Origin: Roseisolibacter sp. H3M3-2
Lineage (GTDB): Bacteria; Gemmatimonadota; Gemmatimonadetes; Gemmatimonadales; Gemmatimonadaceae
Direction of reading: 5' to 3'
DNA length: 64,000 nt
NCBI RefSeq assembly: GCF_029211165.1
Contig: NZ_JARGEK010000001.1
Span: forward strand, 1 to 64,000
This document shows positions 19,671 through 27,902 of the stretch, piece after piece; positions within the stretch are counted from its first letter, which is position 1, and every line of letters starts with the position of its first letter. A program made the translations under genes and the position numbers. The notes beneath the pieces were generated by a model. The model was given only the letters and a program-made list of their open reading frames with translations. It was not told the origin of the DNA and did no database searches.

Positions 19671-19694
19671 GCGTGTCTGACGTGTCAGACACGC
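19671..19694. repeat. Palindrome copy 1 (TGTCTGAC-GT-GTCAGACA family)
   Basis: Core 18-mer TGTCTGACGTGTCAGACA at 19674-19691 with flanking GCG/CGC extending the dyad to 24 bases. The 8-base arms are identical to the other two copies; the central pair is GT. Intergenic. Confidence 0.8.
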
Positions 19695-19860
19695 CGGCGA
19701 TTCGTGTACAGGTGGGCCGCTCGCGCGAGCGCTTGAACCCGACGCGGCGTGGACGTGTGCACGGCCGCGAAAGGCGCACGGTCGACGGGCCATGAGGCGC
19801 TCCGGGACGTGCGGTCGCAGGCCGACATTCGGACGTCGACTGCCACGGGGGGACGATGTC

Positions 19861-19882
19861 GGTGTCTGACGCGTCAGACACC
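19861..19882. repeat. Palindrome copy 2 (TGTCTGAC-GC-GTCAGACA family)
   Basis: Core TGTCTGACGCGTCAGACA at 19863-19880, a perfect 22-base palindrome with the flanking GG/CC. It lies about 40 bases beyond the 3' end of the HNH gene, so it could also be read as part of that gene's terminator region. Confidence 0.8.
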
Positions 19883-19921
19883 CCGGGATGCGTCGGCCCG
19901 TCTGGGACCGTGCCAGCCGGG

Positions 19922-20437
19922 CTACAGCGTGCCGAACAGGTGGAGCTGATTACGCTTGAAGTCGTCGCGGTTCGACTCGGCGCGCTGCTCGTCAGCGTAG
20001 GCGCGCGCCGACATCTGAGCGCTGGCTCGCCGCAGGTCCGCAGCGTCCGCATCGCGCGCAGTCAGCGGCGGGCGGCCGCGACGGCGCCCGGGATCATCGA
20101 GTGTCGCCTCAATGACGCGGTGACAGATCGCGCATACGAGGTCGCACTTGTCGAGCTCTGCGCGCAGGACGTCCCAACTGCGAGAGTAGTTGCCGCAGAC
20201 GTTGAAGCGCTTCGTTCGCCAGTCGCGATGGTGAAAGTCAAACGCAGCAACGTGTCCGATTTCTGCGAGCGTGCGTGTGCAACGCGTGCAGGAACCGCCG
20301 AGATACTCAATCATCTGCCGCTTGAGCGCATCGCGTCGCTCGCGCTCCGCTCGCGCGATTTCCTCGCGGCGTATGGCGTGCCGTGCACGCAGACGTGCAT
20401 TGCGCTCCGTGCGAGTGTGCTCCTTCGTGTATCGCAT
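19922..20437 (-). CDS. Small HNH-type zinc-finger nuclease-like protein
   Basis: A 171-residue protein with a basic, Arg/Glu-rich helical N-terminus (about 1-50) and an HNH-like treble-clef: GGSCTRCTRTLAEIGHVAAFDFHHRD (first Cys pair and the His-His of the catalytic turn), then LDKCDLVCAICHRVIEATL (second Cys pair plus His). HNH folds cut or bind DNA. The small size and position in the mobility section fit a homing-type or element-associated nuclease. The ATG at 20437 is preferred because AGGGA lies 6 bases before it; an ATG at 20458 would add seven residues. Confidence 0.78.
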   Translation of the reverse strand: MRYTKEHTRTERNARLRARHAIRREEIARAERERRDALKRQMIEYLGGSCTRCTRTLAEIGHVAAFDFHHRDWRTKRFNVCGNYSRSWDVLRAELDKCDLVCAICHRVIEATLDDPGRRRGRPPLTARDADAADLRRASAQMSARAYADEQRAESNRDDFKRNQLHLFGTL

Positions 20438-20555
20438 GCCTGTCCCTGGTAGGACCATGGCGGGCTGCGATCACGGAGCGCTCATCGCGCCGGTTCGCCC
20501 GCCGTCGAGGGGCAGGCTCCCGGCGCGCGCGCGGGCGCACCGATTCCGGAAAGCG

Positions 20556-20588
20556 GCGACGCGACGTGCTCTCTCCGAGCACGTCGCG
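20556..20588. repeat. Perfect 14-bp hairpin in a gene-free stretch
   Basis: Arms 20556-20569 and 20575-20588 (GACGCGACGTGCTC and its complement) with a 5-nt loop. It sits upstream of the HNH gene in a 620-base stretch (20438-21057) that otherwise holds only palindrome copy 3. No gene ends here, so it may be a leader hairpin, an isolated terminator or part of a small RNA. Confidence 0.6.
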
Positions 20589-20704
20589 TCCTTGGTGGTG
20601 ACTACAGTAGTAGCCGGGGGAGGGGCACGACGCGCCGTCACTTCGAGTCGCCATCAGGGACGATGGTTTTGACGGTCGCTGTGTACTCGGCCGCGTGAGT
20701 GGGC

Positions 20705-20728
20705 GCGTGTCTGACATGTCAGACACGC
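20705..20728. repeat. Palindrome copy 3 (TGTCTGAC-AT-GTCAGACA family)
   Basis: Core TGTCTGACATGTCAGACA at 20708-20725, extended by GCG/CGC to a perfect 24-base palindrome. It lies between the HNH gene start and the gene at 21058, in no recognised coding sequence. Confidence 0.8.
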
Positions 20729-21057
20729 ACGACAACCCCGAGCGCGCCGCCGGAGTTCAGTGGGGCTGACCCGTCGTCGGCCGGACGTGTGTTCTCGAGC
20801 GAGTCGGGAACCGCTCTGGCCAACCGTGGGTAGTCTGGAGCATGTCCGAGCGCGTGTGCCGCTGGGGCCTCTCGATTCGCCTACCCCCTTGCGACAGCTT
20901 CCGGCTGAGTCGCATGCGTTGGATGGTGGCCGGAGGCTCCGGTCCACTTCGCACGTGATGGCTGCGGGCGGTAGGCGTTTCCTCTTGCTGCCGGTGAAGT
21001 GCGCATGCGACCGCGTCGGTCCGTGCACCCGGCTCTCCGCCTAACCCGTCACGTACC

Positions 21058-21642
21058 ATGAAGCACACGATGATGGTGGAGCACTCTGTGCTCCCCACCC
21101 TCCTCGAAGCGCTCGCGACCGTCCAGGGGATCACGATCACCATCGGCCGACGCCCGGTCGTGGTGAACGAATTGCCGGAGACCCCGACGCGCCCGGGTGA
21201 CTCGACGGCGCCGCCGCCGCCGCGGCGGCGCTCGCCGAGAGCGAGTGCGGCGATCCGCGGGCAGCCCGTGGCCGAGCCGCCGGCCGCCACGCCGCCGGCC
21301 GCCACGCCGCGTGCGGCCGAGCCGCCGGCGGGCACGCGGCGGGCGATCAGGCAGCGGAACCCCGTCGACGCGTCGCTCCTGCACATCCGGAAGATCGCCG
21401 ACGAGACGCCCCGCCTCTCTCGTCGAGTCCGCGCATGGGCGAACGAGGTCGGCCTCGGCGAGCGCGAACTCGGGCGCGCGCGTGATCGAGGGTTGCTCGC
21501 GCCGCAGGGCGAGTCCGGCGGCCCGGCGCGCATGCTGATCGAGGCCCAGGACTTGATGCGATACCTGGAGCTCGTCGAGCGGGTCGAGCGGGGTGAGGTC
21601 GAGCAGCCCGACTGGTACGCGGAGGTGCGTCGGCCGCGGTAG
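21058..21642 (+). CDS. Hypothetical protein with possible MerR/excisionase-like C-terminus
   Basis: A 194-residue protein with three parts: a short helical/strand N-terminus (EHSVLPTLLEALATVQGITITIG), a long Pro/Ala/Arg linker containing PPAAT repeats (about 40-95), and a C-terminal segment (about 105-190) with HTH-like spacing (RRVRAWANEVGLGERELGRARDRGLLAPQG... MLIEAQDLMRYLELVERVE). The last part resembles the single winged helix of excisionase/MerR-type proteins, but the match is weak. It is followed by a clear hairpin terminator. Confidence 0.6.
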   Translation: MKHTMMVEHSVLPTLLEALATVQGITITIGRRPVVVNELPETPTRPGDSTAPPPPRRRSPRASAAIRGQPVAEPPAATPPAATPRAAEPPAGTRRAIRQRNPVDASLLHIRKIADETPRLSRRVRAWANEVGLGERELGRARDRGLLAPQGESGGPARMLIEAQDLMRYLELVERVERGEVEQPDWYAEVRRPR

Positions 21643-21670
21643 CACTCGCCGTGAAGCCAGCGAGCTAGCG

Positions 21671-21700
21671 GGGACGGAATCAGTTCGCTGATTCCGTCCC
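21671..21700 (+). terminator. Hairpin terminator with TTCG loop
   Basis: A perfect 13-bp stem (GGGACGGAATCAG / CTGATTCCGTCCC) closed by a TTCG tetraloop, 29 bases after the 21058-21642 gene. Confidence 0.8.
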
Positions 21701-21793
21701 TCGCTTGCGGTTAGGCACCGACCAAGTTCGAGCCACACGGCGGCGCTAGGACGGCGCAGTGGATTGCCGGAGCAGCGCATTGGCCACGCACGG

Positions 21794-22168
21794 TCAGCCG
21801 TCTGGCCGGTCGCGCTTCCGCGACGCGTTGTCGCTGCGTCCCGCGCGTAGCGCCACATGGCAATGAGGGCAGGTCCGGGCGATCCCGGCGATGCTTCGCT
21901 GGCAGTTGGAACACGTGCGATGCGAGCGATTCGCTCGTGCGCTCTTGCCGGCGATCCTGCGGAACCGTGCGGCACGGATCCGGTCAGCATCCTCAGCGCT
22001 CATCCAGTGGGCGCCGGTCGCGTCCTCCCACACGCGGCCCCGTGCCTCGAGGTCGGCGCGGTAGTAGTCGTCGTAGGTCGTCTTGCCGATCTTCGCCCGC
22101 TCGAGCCACATGGCCTTCGGGAGGATGTCTGCGGGCGGGGGCGGGGCTGCGTCGTCGGTCAGGGGCAT
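21794..22168 (-). CDS. Small zinc-ribbon protein
   Basis: A 124-residue protein starting at MPLTDDAAPPPPADILPKAMWL; an ATG at 22213 would add 15 residues. The middle (AMWLERAKIGKTTYDDYYRADLEARGRVWED) looks like a small helical domain. The C-terminus carries CSNCQRSIAGIARTCPHCHVAL, a two-knuckle (CxxC...CxxC) zinc ribbon, then a basic tail. It begins 97 bases after the large recombinase-like gene on the same strand, so the two may be cotranscribed. Its function is unknown; zinc ribbons of this kind often contact nucleic acid. Confidence 0.65.
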   Translation of the reverse strand: MPLTDDAAPPPPADILPKAMWLERAKIGKTTYDDYYRADLEARGRVWEDATGAHWMSAEDADRIRAARFRRIAGKSARANRSHRTCSNCQRSIAGIARTCPHCHVALRAGRSDNASRKRDRPDG

Positions 22169-22264
22169 GGTGGCGTGGGTGTCGGTCGCGGCGCAGGACG
22201 TGTGACGCCGCATGCCGCGACCGTACCACGAACTGCGGGCAGCCCGCCACCTCGCCGCCGACGC

Positions 22265-24583
22265 TCACGCCGCCCGGCGCGGACGCCCCGACTCAGGCGG
22301 CGGCGACGCCAGGACTGCCTCTGGGCAGTTCCGGTCGAAGCGACACCAGTCGATCACGCGCCGCGCACGAATCGCCCGCATGACCGCATCGAAGTGGTTC
22401 GGGTGGTCGATCCCAGGCGTGTGCATCCGACGTTCAAACACGGCGGGCCGCACCGCGTAGTGACGCTTGAGCGTCGGCCCGACGTCGTTCGTGACGAGCT
22501 TCGCGTACTCCATATCCTGCTCCACGCGGACCCAGTGAGACCCGTGGAAGTACCTCCCCCCATGGCCACCGAAGAGGCCCGAGCAGCGGTTCCGAAACTC
22601 GCCGCTTCGCCACGCCGGCACGTCATGCCGTCCCATGACGTGCGGCGACACGATCATGTCGTACACGGCACGACCGAACTTCGTGGCGAGCCGCGATTCC
22701 GTGTAGCGCGCCCACCGATCTGGCGAGGCTTCGTGGATGAAGAGCCCGAACGTGTCGTTCGCCGGGTCGTAGGCTTCTCGGCACGGTAGATCACCGCGCG
22801 CCACGAGGATGTCCACGCGATGATCGAACAGCCAGTCCGCCAGCAGCTCGAAGTCTACGATGCCGGGAAGCAGGTCCCAGTCACGCTCGTTGGCCCCGCC
22901 GCCTTCACCCTGATCTTTCTTGAGGCACGCGAGCGAATCCGGATCGTCGCCCCAGAAAAACGTGCGGGTGCCGGTAATCGTCAGCGAACGCACCCCGTGG
23001 ATTGTGCGCTCCTCCGTCTGGAGGAAGAGATGCACGTTCACGCGACAGCCCGTGTAGTTGCTGATACGCAGCCCGTCGATCCCGATGGCGGCGACGAGGT
23101 AGCGGAGCAGTGCGCGTCGGTAGTTGCTCTTCGCGCGTGCCGCGGTCTGCGGAGCGAGACCGGCTGCGGCGAGTGCGTACTCCGTACGGGCACCAAGCGC
23201 GAGCTCGCGAAGCCAGGGCAGCCCCAGGCAGATGAACTGCGGGAGCGAGAGCCACTCGAGCAACTGCTCCTTGTCGCGCCACGGCTCCTGCGGGTGCGCC
23301 TCACGGACCAGCTTCACGTGCGCCTGCAGGTTCTTGCGCTCCTGAACGAACTGCTCCCAGAGGTCGGGAGCCTGCACGGAAAGGCTCGCCCGTAGCAACG
23401 CGTCCACCGTGTAGTAGGCGTAGTCCATGTCGCTGACGACCGTCGCCGTGTACGTGGGCACGAGGGTGGCCGCGGCCTCGGCGCTCTTCAGCTTGCGCGG
23501 GGAGTGCCGGTACGAGGGCGCCGCCCAGTGGTCCATCACCACGCGCATGATGCTCCGATGGTCGACCGGCGCGTAGTTCTCCCCGAGTTCGGCTTGGAGC
23601 ACTGAGTCCAGGGGCACTGATACCGAGACGCGGGTGACGAACGTCTTGAAGAGGCTCACGTTCGCCGGGTCGAGCCCGTGGACGTCGGCGGTCGCGTACA
23701 GCGCCGCGACCAGGCGCGATGCCATACCGAGCAGCCGCTTGGCCCAAGCGCGCGAGTACCGCGCTCGGGCACCCTGCTCGAGGCGCTGGCGCACGGAGTC
23801 CGCGACGAGCGGATTCAGACGGCGCAGCTGTTCAAAGTCGGCGAGCTGCCTCTCCGAGAGGAGTGCTCGGGCGCCGTCGCTGAAGGTGAGCGGCGTCGCG
23901 AAGAGTGGGCGCGTGGCGAGGATCTTCTCAAGGTCGAGCGTCTTGACGTTACGCGTCCGCGGGTGCACGCCGGCGCGCAGGTCCGGCAGGTCGAGGCGCC
24001 CGGCGGCCCTCCGCGCCTGCCGGTACCCGGACAACCAGGAAGCGAGTTGGCCGGTGCAACCTGACTTCTCGGCCGCGGCGGCCAGCACGTCCCGCGTGAG
24101 GTCTGCCAAGGGGATACCGGCCGAAACGGCGAGATCGTGCACCTCCCGAAGACCGGTGCGGTAGTGCCGGCAGTTCGGATGCCCGCGGAGCGCCTCGTGG
24201 AGCGGCTGCCACTCCGGGAGGAGCGCGTTCGTCGGCGTGCGACCGCTGTCGGCGAGCAGCCCGGCCTCGCGGAGCAGCGTGCGGACCGCCGAACGCGCTT
24301 GGGCGGCGTAGGAGAGCTGATCGTCGGCGTGCCCGCTTCGGCCGGCGGCGCCCTCGAGCGCCCGAGCGTAGGGGCGGAGGTCCACGTGGTCGCACGGCGC
24401 GCCCTCCGGCAGGCCTGCGGCGAGGCGGGTGGCGCGGTCGAGATGACTGAACGCGACGGCGAGTGTCGCCGGCGTGACGCATGGCTTCCGATGCGCGGTG
24501 AGCGCGCCGGCGTGGTTGCGCTCGCGAACGAGCGCTTTGAGGGCGCCGTTGGTCATCGAGGCGTTGGGGTGGGTGCTTGGCAT
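22265..24583 (-). CDS. Large tyrosine-recombinase-like protein
   Basis: A 772-residue protein. The C-terminal third matches the spacing of tyrosine recombinases. A candidate catalytic Arg lies at 506 in GLRISNYTGCR, a strand-rich stretch follows (SLTITGTRTFFW), an HxxR-type box is at 674-677 (GGHGGRYF), and a candidate nucleophile is Tyr709 in NDVGPTLKRHYA. This last motif resembles the GNSP..I..HY boxes of some integrases and sits 32 residues after the HxxR Arg. The N-terminal 200 residues are helical and could be the SAM-like core-binding domain. It is the second recombinase-like gene of the island and may move an internal element or assist excision. The call rests on motif spacing only. 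Confidence 0.6.
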   Translation of the reverse strand: MPSTHPNASMTNGALKALVRERNHAGALTAHRKPCVTPATLAVAFSHLDRATRLAAGLPEGAPCDHVDLRPYARALEGAAGRSGHADDQLSYAAQARSAVRTLLREAGLLADSGRTPTNALLPEWQPLHEALRGHPNCRHYRTGLREVHDLAVSAGIPLADLTRDVLAAAAEKSGCTGQLASWLSGYRQARRAAGRLDLPDLRAGVHPRTRNVKTLDLEKILATRPLFATPLTFSDGARALLSERQLADFEQLRRLNPLVADSVRQRLEQGARARYSRAWAKRLLGMASRLVAALYATADVHGLDPANVSLFKTFVTRVSVSVPLDSVLQAELGENYAPVDHRSIMRVVMDHWAAPSYRHSPRKLKSAEAAATLVPTYTATVVSDMDYAYYTVDALLRASLSVQAPDLWEQFVQERKNLQAHVKLVREAHPQEPWRDKEQLLEWLSLPQFICLGLPWLRELALGARTEYALAAAGLAPQTAARAKSNYRRALLRYLVAAIGIDGLRISNYTGCRVNVHLFLQTEERTIHGVRSLTITGTRTFFWGDDPDSLACLKKDQGEGGGANERDWDLLPGIVDFELLADWLFDHRVDILVARGDLPCREAYDPANDTFGLFIHEASPDRWARYTESRLATKFGRAVYDMIVSPHVMGRHDVPAWRSGEFRNRCSGLFGGHGGRYFHGSHWVRVEQDMEYAKLVTNDVGPTLKRHYAVRPAVFERRMHTPGIDHPNHFDAVMRAIRARRVIDWCRFDRNCPEAVLASPPPESGRPRRAA

Positions 24584-25085
24584 GCTGAGGGAGTCCGGGT
24601 CGAGGGTTCAGAGGAGAGCGTGCAGCGACTTTGGATGGCGCGCCGATTCCGCCGTGTGCCGTCTCGTGCCGGAGCCCGTAAGTGCTTGGGCTTAGGAGCG
24701 AGAACCGGGTGGGTCTGAACCCGGAACCTTTCCTGTTCGGCGTTCCTAACGGCGCTTCCGCCGAGTGCCGCCAAGAGCCAAGTCGTTCCGTGACATCCCC
24801 TTTCCGTTCTGAACATGGAGGCGAGCGGGCGCATGGGGCGTTCGCTGACGAGCTCTAAGTCGGCGGCGTACGTCTTCCTCCCGACCTACCCGTGCTGTGT
24901 GGCAGCGCGCCAGCGAGAACGGCCGCCCTGGTGGGCGGCCGTTCTCGCTGCACAGGATCCCCGGACGCCGCATACGTGGTGCGTGTACCGTCCCCCTCCG
25001 CCCGGCCCGCGCCCGGAGGCCCGGGTGCCGTTGCCGGGCGGCTCGCCGATGAGCCGTTCCCAGGATTGAGCGGAGCGGCGTGGCG
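24584..25085. other. Gene-free stretch with one hairpin
   Basis: This 502-base stretch holds the upstream region of the recombinase-like gene and the terminator-like hairpin at 24911-24950. No coding sequence or RNA gene is recognised. Confidence 0.6.
24911..24950. terminator. Perfect 18-bp hairpin downstream of the PD-(D/E)XK gene
   Basis: Arms 24911-24928 and 24933-24950 with a 4-nt loop, about 135 bases past the stop of the minus-strand nuclease gene. It likely separates that unit from the recombinase-like gene downstream. Confidence 0.7.
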
Positions 25086-26060
25086 CTACGCGGCGTCCGC
25101 GCCCGGATTCGCCGCCTCCTCGACGCGCGCCCGACAGAGCTCGAGGTACGGGCATGAGCGGCAGCGCCAACTGCCCCACTTCATCGGGTACTCGTCCGCC
25201 GGCCGCGCGATGTTCCGGTCGGGGTCGGCCAGCACCTTGCGCATACGCTCGACGCTCGCGCGAATCCGCGTCTCGGCGTCCGCGAGGTCCCGCCCGTCGA
25301 GGGCCAACTGGTGCTCCTGCCCCTCGGAGAGGCCGATCACCCGGGCGGTGTAGCGGTCGTCGACTGGCGCCCAGCCAAGATGGTCGCGCACGAGCAGGCC
25401 CTGGACGGCCATCTGGTCCACGACGCCCAGAAGCTCGCCGGTCTTCCAGTCTACGATGACCGGCCGGTCGGCCGGACCGCCCCGGTACGCCAGATCGGGC
25501 GCGCCGTAGATCGTGAGCTCGCCGAAGGAGAACGACTCGCGCCCGTCGACGACGCGGGCCTCGCCTCCCGCGTCGAGGCAGCGCCGGAGGTCGTTCCACA
25601 GCGGCGACGCCAGCAGGTTCAAGGTGCAGCGGACCAGCTTCGAGCGCGTGCGCTCCACGACCTCGGGTCGCACGCGGCCGAAGTAGTAGGTCTCGTGCAG
25701 CATCGGCTTCGCGGTTGGCCGGGCCAGGAATCCGGTGCGGTCACGCATCGTGCGGAGCTGGTTCAGCTCCCCTCGTGAGCGCTCGATGAGATCCGCGGCC
25801 GAGCGCAGCGCCGCACCGGCCGTGACGGCGGCCACACACTCGAGCGCTCGCTGGTGCACGGCGGCGCCGAGCGCAGACGGCACGCCGGTCAGCTTGCCGA
25901 GTGCCCACGCGCGGTGGGCGGTCGGCGGGGCGCCGTGCTCCCACCCGTTGTGCGAGCCGTAGTACCGGAGGTAGTACGCGTGGCGACAGGAGGTGAAGAG
26001 ACAGTCCCGCGAGTGGGACCAGCTGAACTCCGGGTACTCGCGCCGGCGATAGCCCGCCAT
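25086..26060 (-). CDS. PD-(D/E)XK nuclease-like protein with Fe-S-type cysteines (Cas4/RecB group)
   Basis: A 324-residue protein starting at MAGYRRREYPEFSWS. Motifs: N-terminal SWSHSRDCLFTSCRHAYYLRYYG (first cluster Cys plus the aromatic box of RecB-type nucleases); catalytic APDLAYRGG...PVIVDWKTGE (Asp, then D-W-K), followed by QMAVQGLLVR (motif Q); and the C-terminal WRCRSCPYLELCRARVEE, which supplies the remaining cysteines for a probable 4Fe-4S cluster. Cas4, AddB and RecB-like enzymes of this type degrade or trim DNA ends. A terminator-like hairpin upstream (26227-26264) suggests its own promoter. It is similar in plan to the 26499-27902 protein but much shorter, without the extra C-terminal domain. 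Confidence 0.85.
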   Translation of the reverse strand: MAGYRRREYPEFSWSHSRDCLFTSCRHAYYLRYYGSHNGWEHGAPPTAHRAWALGKLTGVPSALGAAVHQRALECVAAVTAGAALRSAADLIERSRGELNQLRTMRDRTGFLARPTAKPMLHETYYFGRVRPEVVERTRSKLVRCTLNLLASPLWNDLRRCLDAGGEARVVDGRESFSFGELTIYGAPDLAYRGGPADRPVIVDWKTGELLGVVDQMAVQGLLVRDHLGWAPVDDRYTARVIGLSEGQEHQLALDGRDLADAETRIRASVERMRKVLADPDRNIARPADEYPMKWGSWRCRSCPYLELCRARVEEAANPGADAA

Positions 26061-26226
26061 GGAGGCCTCCACGAGGGAGTGCGTCTCCGCGGATGCGACG
26101 GACCCCGCGCCCGCCGCGGTGCTCCGCGAAGCGGTGGGGTCCTCCTGGCGTGTAGCGCCGCGCGCCAAACCCGGCGGGGGACGCCCTGCATCCGCGGCGA
26201 GTCGGGGCGCCACGGCGCGCAGAAGT

Positions 26227-26264
26227 CGGCGGGGCCTCCGTGCCCAGGCATGGAGGCCCCGCCG
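26227..26264. terminator. Hairpin ending the nuclease/helicase operon
   Basis: A 16-base arm pair (26227-26242 and 26249-26264) with one G-T pair and a 6-nt loop, between the two PD-(D/E)XK genes. The 438 bases separating the two genes hold no other feature that I recognise. It suggests that the 26499-33710 operon ends here. Confidence 0.65.
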
Positions 26265-26498
26265 TGTTCCTTGCCGCATCCCTTGCCGTCATCACGAAGA
26301 GACCGCGGCTGCACCGGCTACCGAGCCGAGAGGGGCTGACTCCACCCTTACGCCGTTCCGATGCCCCGCGCGTCGTGACCGTGTCGGTGACGCTATAACA
26401 GCTGACCGTCGGCGGTAACCAGGCGCTGCCGTCAGCAATCCGTTCGCCGAGATCGCGGAACTCCCGATCGCGTGGCTACCCAGACCCTCGACGAACGG

Positions 26499-27902
26499 CT
26501 ATTCACCCGAACAGCGGTCGCGGATCACGAAAGCCTCGGTCGAACGCGTGAGGGACAGAACCGGGAGCCCGCCCGACTCTTCAGACGCGGTGACGAATTG
26601 CGCTCCTACAACCCGCATCTGCGCCCCAGCACGAATGAGCGCCCCGAAGTGCTCGTCGTGTGGCCGCGCGCGCAGTAGAACACGCGCTCCCTCGGAGATC
26701 TCGTCCGATAGTGCTCCGACTTCCCGAACCCGTGCCACCCAGCTCCATGTGCCCTGCTGCTGTAGGATTTGCACGCCAGCATCAATTCGGTGCCTGAGTC
26801 GATCCGCACTTGAGGTGATCGCGGCACGGGTCGAAGGTTCCCAGTACGCAGGACACATGTGACGCACGTCGCACCACTCGCAGGCCTCACACGAAGGGCG
26901 CGCCAACGGCGGGTGATGCTCGACGGCGGCACGCGCGTGTTCCGTGCGCTCGCCGAGTTCCTGAGCGACTCCGTCGAGATCCCGATCCGAGTGTGGAGCG
27001 GGGATCTCAACCGCCGCGTCACCATACAGCACGGTGAGCTTGCGTGCTCGTCGTCCCGCTGGGTTGCGTCTCGCATCACGGGCCCAGAGCAGGGCATAGA
27101 TACGGAGCTGAAAAGCATGGTCCGGCTTTGGCTGGCCGGTCTTGAAGTCCAAGATCGCGTCGTCTGCGTCTCCCGTACCTCCCCCGACTCGTAGGAGGTC
27201 TGCCTTTCCGTACCATCCGAGTCCTGCATCGACGAGTGGCACCTCCGCGTAGACACCCGGAGCGAGTGGCCGCACCTCGGAGTTCGCCCGCACCTCGGAA
27301 TTTGCCCGCCCGCTCACGTGCGCGCCGCCCGGATCTCGCCCTGGACGGAGGCGACTCAAGTCAACGCGATTCAGGAACTGCTGCACGCGCGGGCGCAGCG
27401 CAGGAACTTGGCGCTGCAACTCGGCGGCGATCTCCGTCGCACGCGGCCAGAGACGTGGGTTCATCTCCCGCTCGCCTATGGTCTCTCGCACCACGATATT
27501 GAGCACCGCAGAAATGCCACCGAGCGAACGCAGAGCGTCGACAACGAGTACCATCGGGTCGGCGTTGCCTGCTGCATGAGCGTTCGGGAGCTCATGGCGT
27601 ACGGCTCCCACCGCGCGCACGATCCGCTCAAGCGCGACATGCACAACGTGACCCGCGATCGTCGCGCCCGCTGGAGCCGATGGATACCCCTTCCCCGTCC
27701 AGACGCCAGCGTATTCCCCGTGGCGCAAGGCCCATCGTAGCGGGCAAGTCTCGATGTCGCGCAGTGCCGTGTAGCTCATCAGCGGCGGAGGCGAGGGCCA
27801 AGACGTCGGCCCCTGCGTCGTCCACACCGAGCGTTCGGCCATCGCACTTGCCGGCGTGGCGGACGATCCTCCGCCGGCGACCTCTGGTGCGGCCGCGCTC
27901 AT
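26499..27902 (-). CDS. RecB-type PD-(D/E)XK nuclease with Fe-S cysteines and extra C-terminal domain
   Basis: A 467-residue protein beginning at MSAAAPEVAGGG, where its ATG and the stop of the DUF1998 gene share a base (TGATG). The N-terminal box is SYTALRDIETCPLRWALRHGEY (first Cys). The catalytic core is GWYGKADLLRVGG...DAILDFKTGQPKPDHAFQLRIYALLWA, giving Asp, D-F-K and Gln of the RecB family. CEACEWCDVRHMCPAYW then completes an AddB-like Fe-S cysteine set. About 120 further residues with alternating strands (ARVLLRARPHDEHFGALIRAG) form an added domain, perhaps OB-like. Being coupled to a helicase and a DUF1998 protein, it is probably the nuclease arm of that machine. A short in-frame duplication (RANSEVRANSEVR) occurs before the catalytic part. 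Confidence 0.87.
   Translation of the reverse strand: MSAAAPEVAGGGSSATPASAMAERSVWTTQGPTSWPSPPPLMSYTALRDIETCPLRWALRHGEYAGVWTGKGYPSAPAGATIAGHVVHVALERIVRAVGAVRHELPNAHAAGNADPMVLVVDALRSLGGISAVLNIVVRETIGEREMNPRLWPRATEIAAELQRQVPALRPRVQQFLNRVDLSRLRPGRDPGGAHVSGRANSEVRANSEVRPLAPGVYAEVPLVDAGLGWYGKADLLRVGGGTGDADDAILDFKTGQPKPDHAFQLRIYALLWARDARRNPAGRRARKLTVLYGDAAVEIPAPHSDRDLDGVAQELGERTEHARAAVEHHPPLARPSCEACEWCDVRHMCPAYWEPSTRAAITSSADRLRHRIDAGVQILQQQGTWSWVARVREVGALSDEISEGARVLLRARPHDEHFGALIRAGAQMRVVGAQFVTASEESGGLPVLSLTRSTEAFVIRDRCSGE

Noticed and set aside
19642-20052. A 136-codon minus-strand gene over the first two palindromes
   Set aside because: Its protein is Ser/Thr/Arg-rich, has no domain and is explained by palindromes read as VSDxSDT; it also overlaps the HNH gene end.
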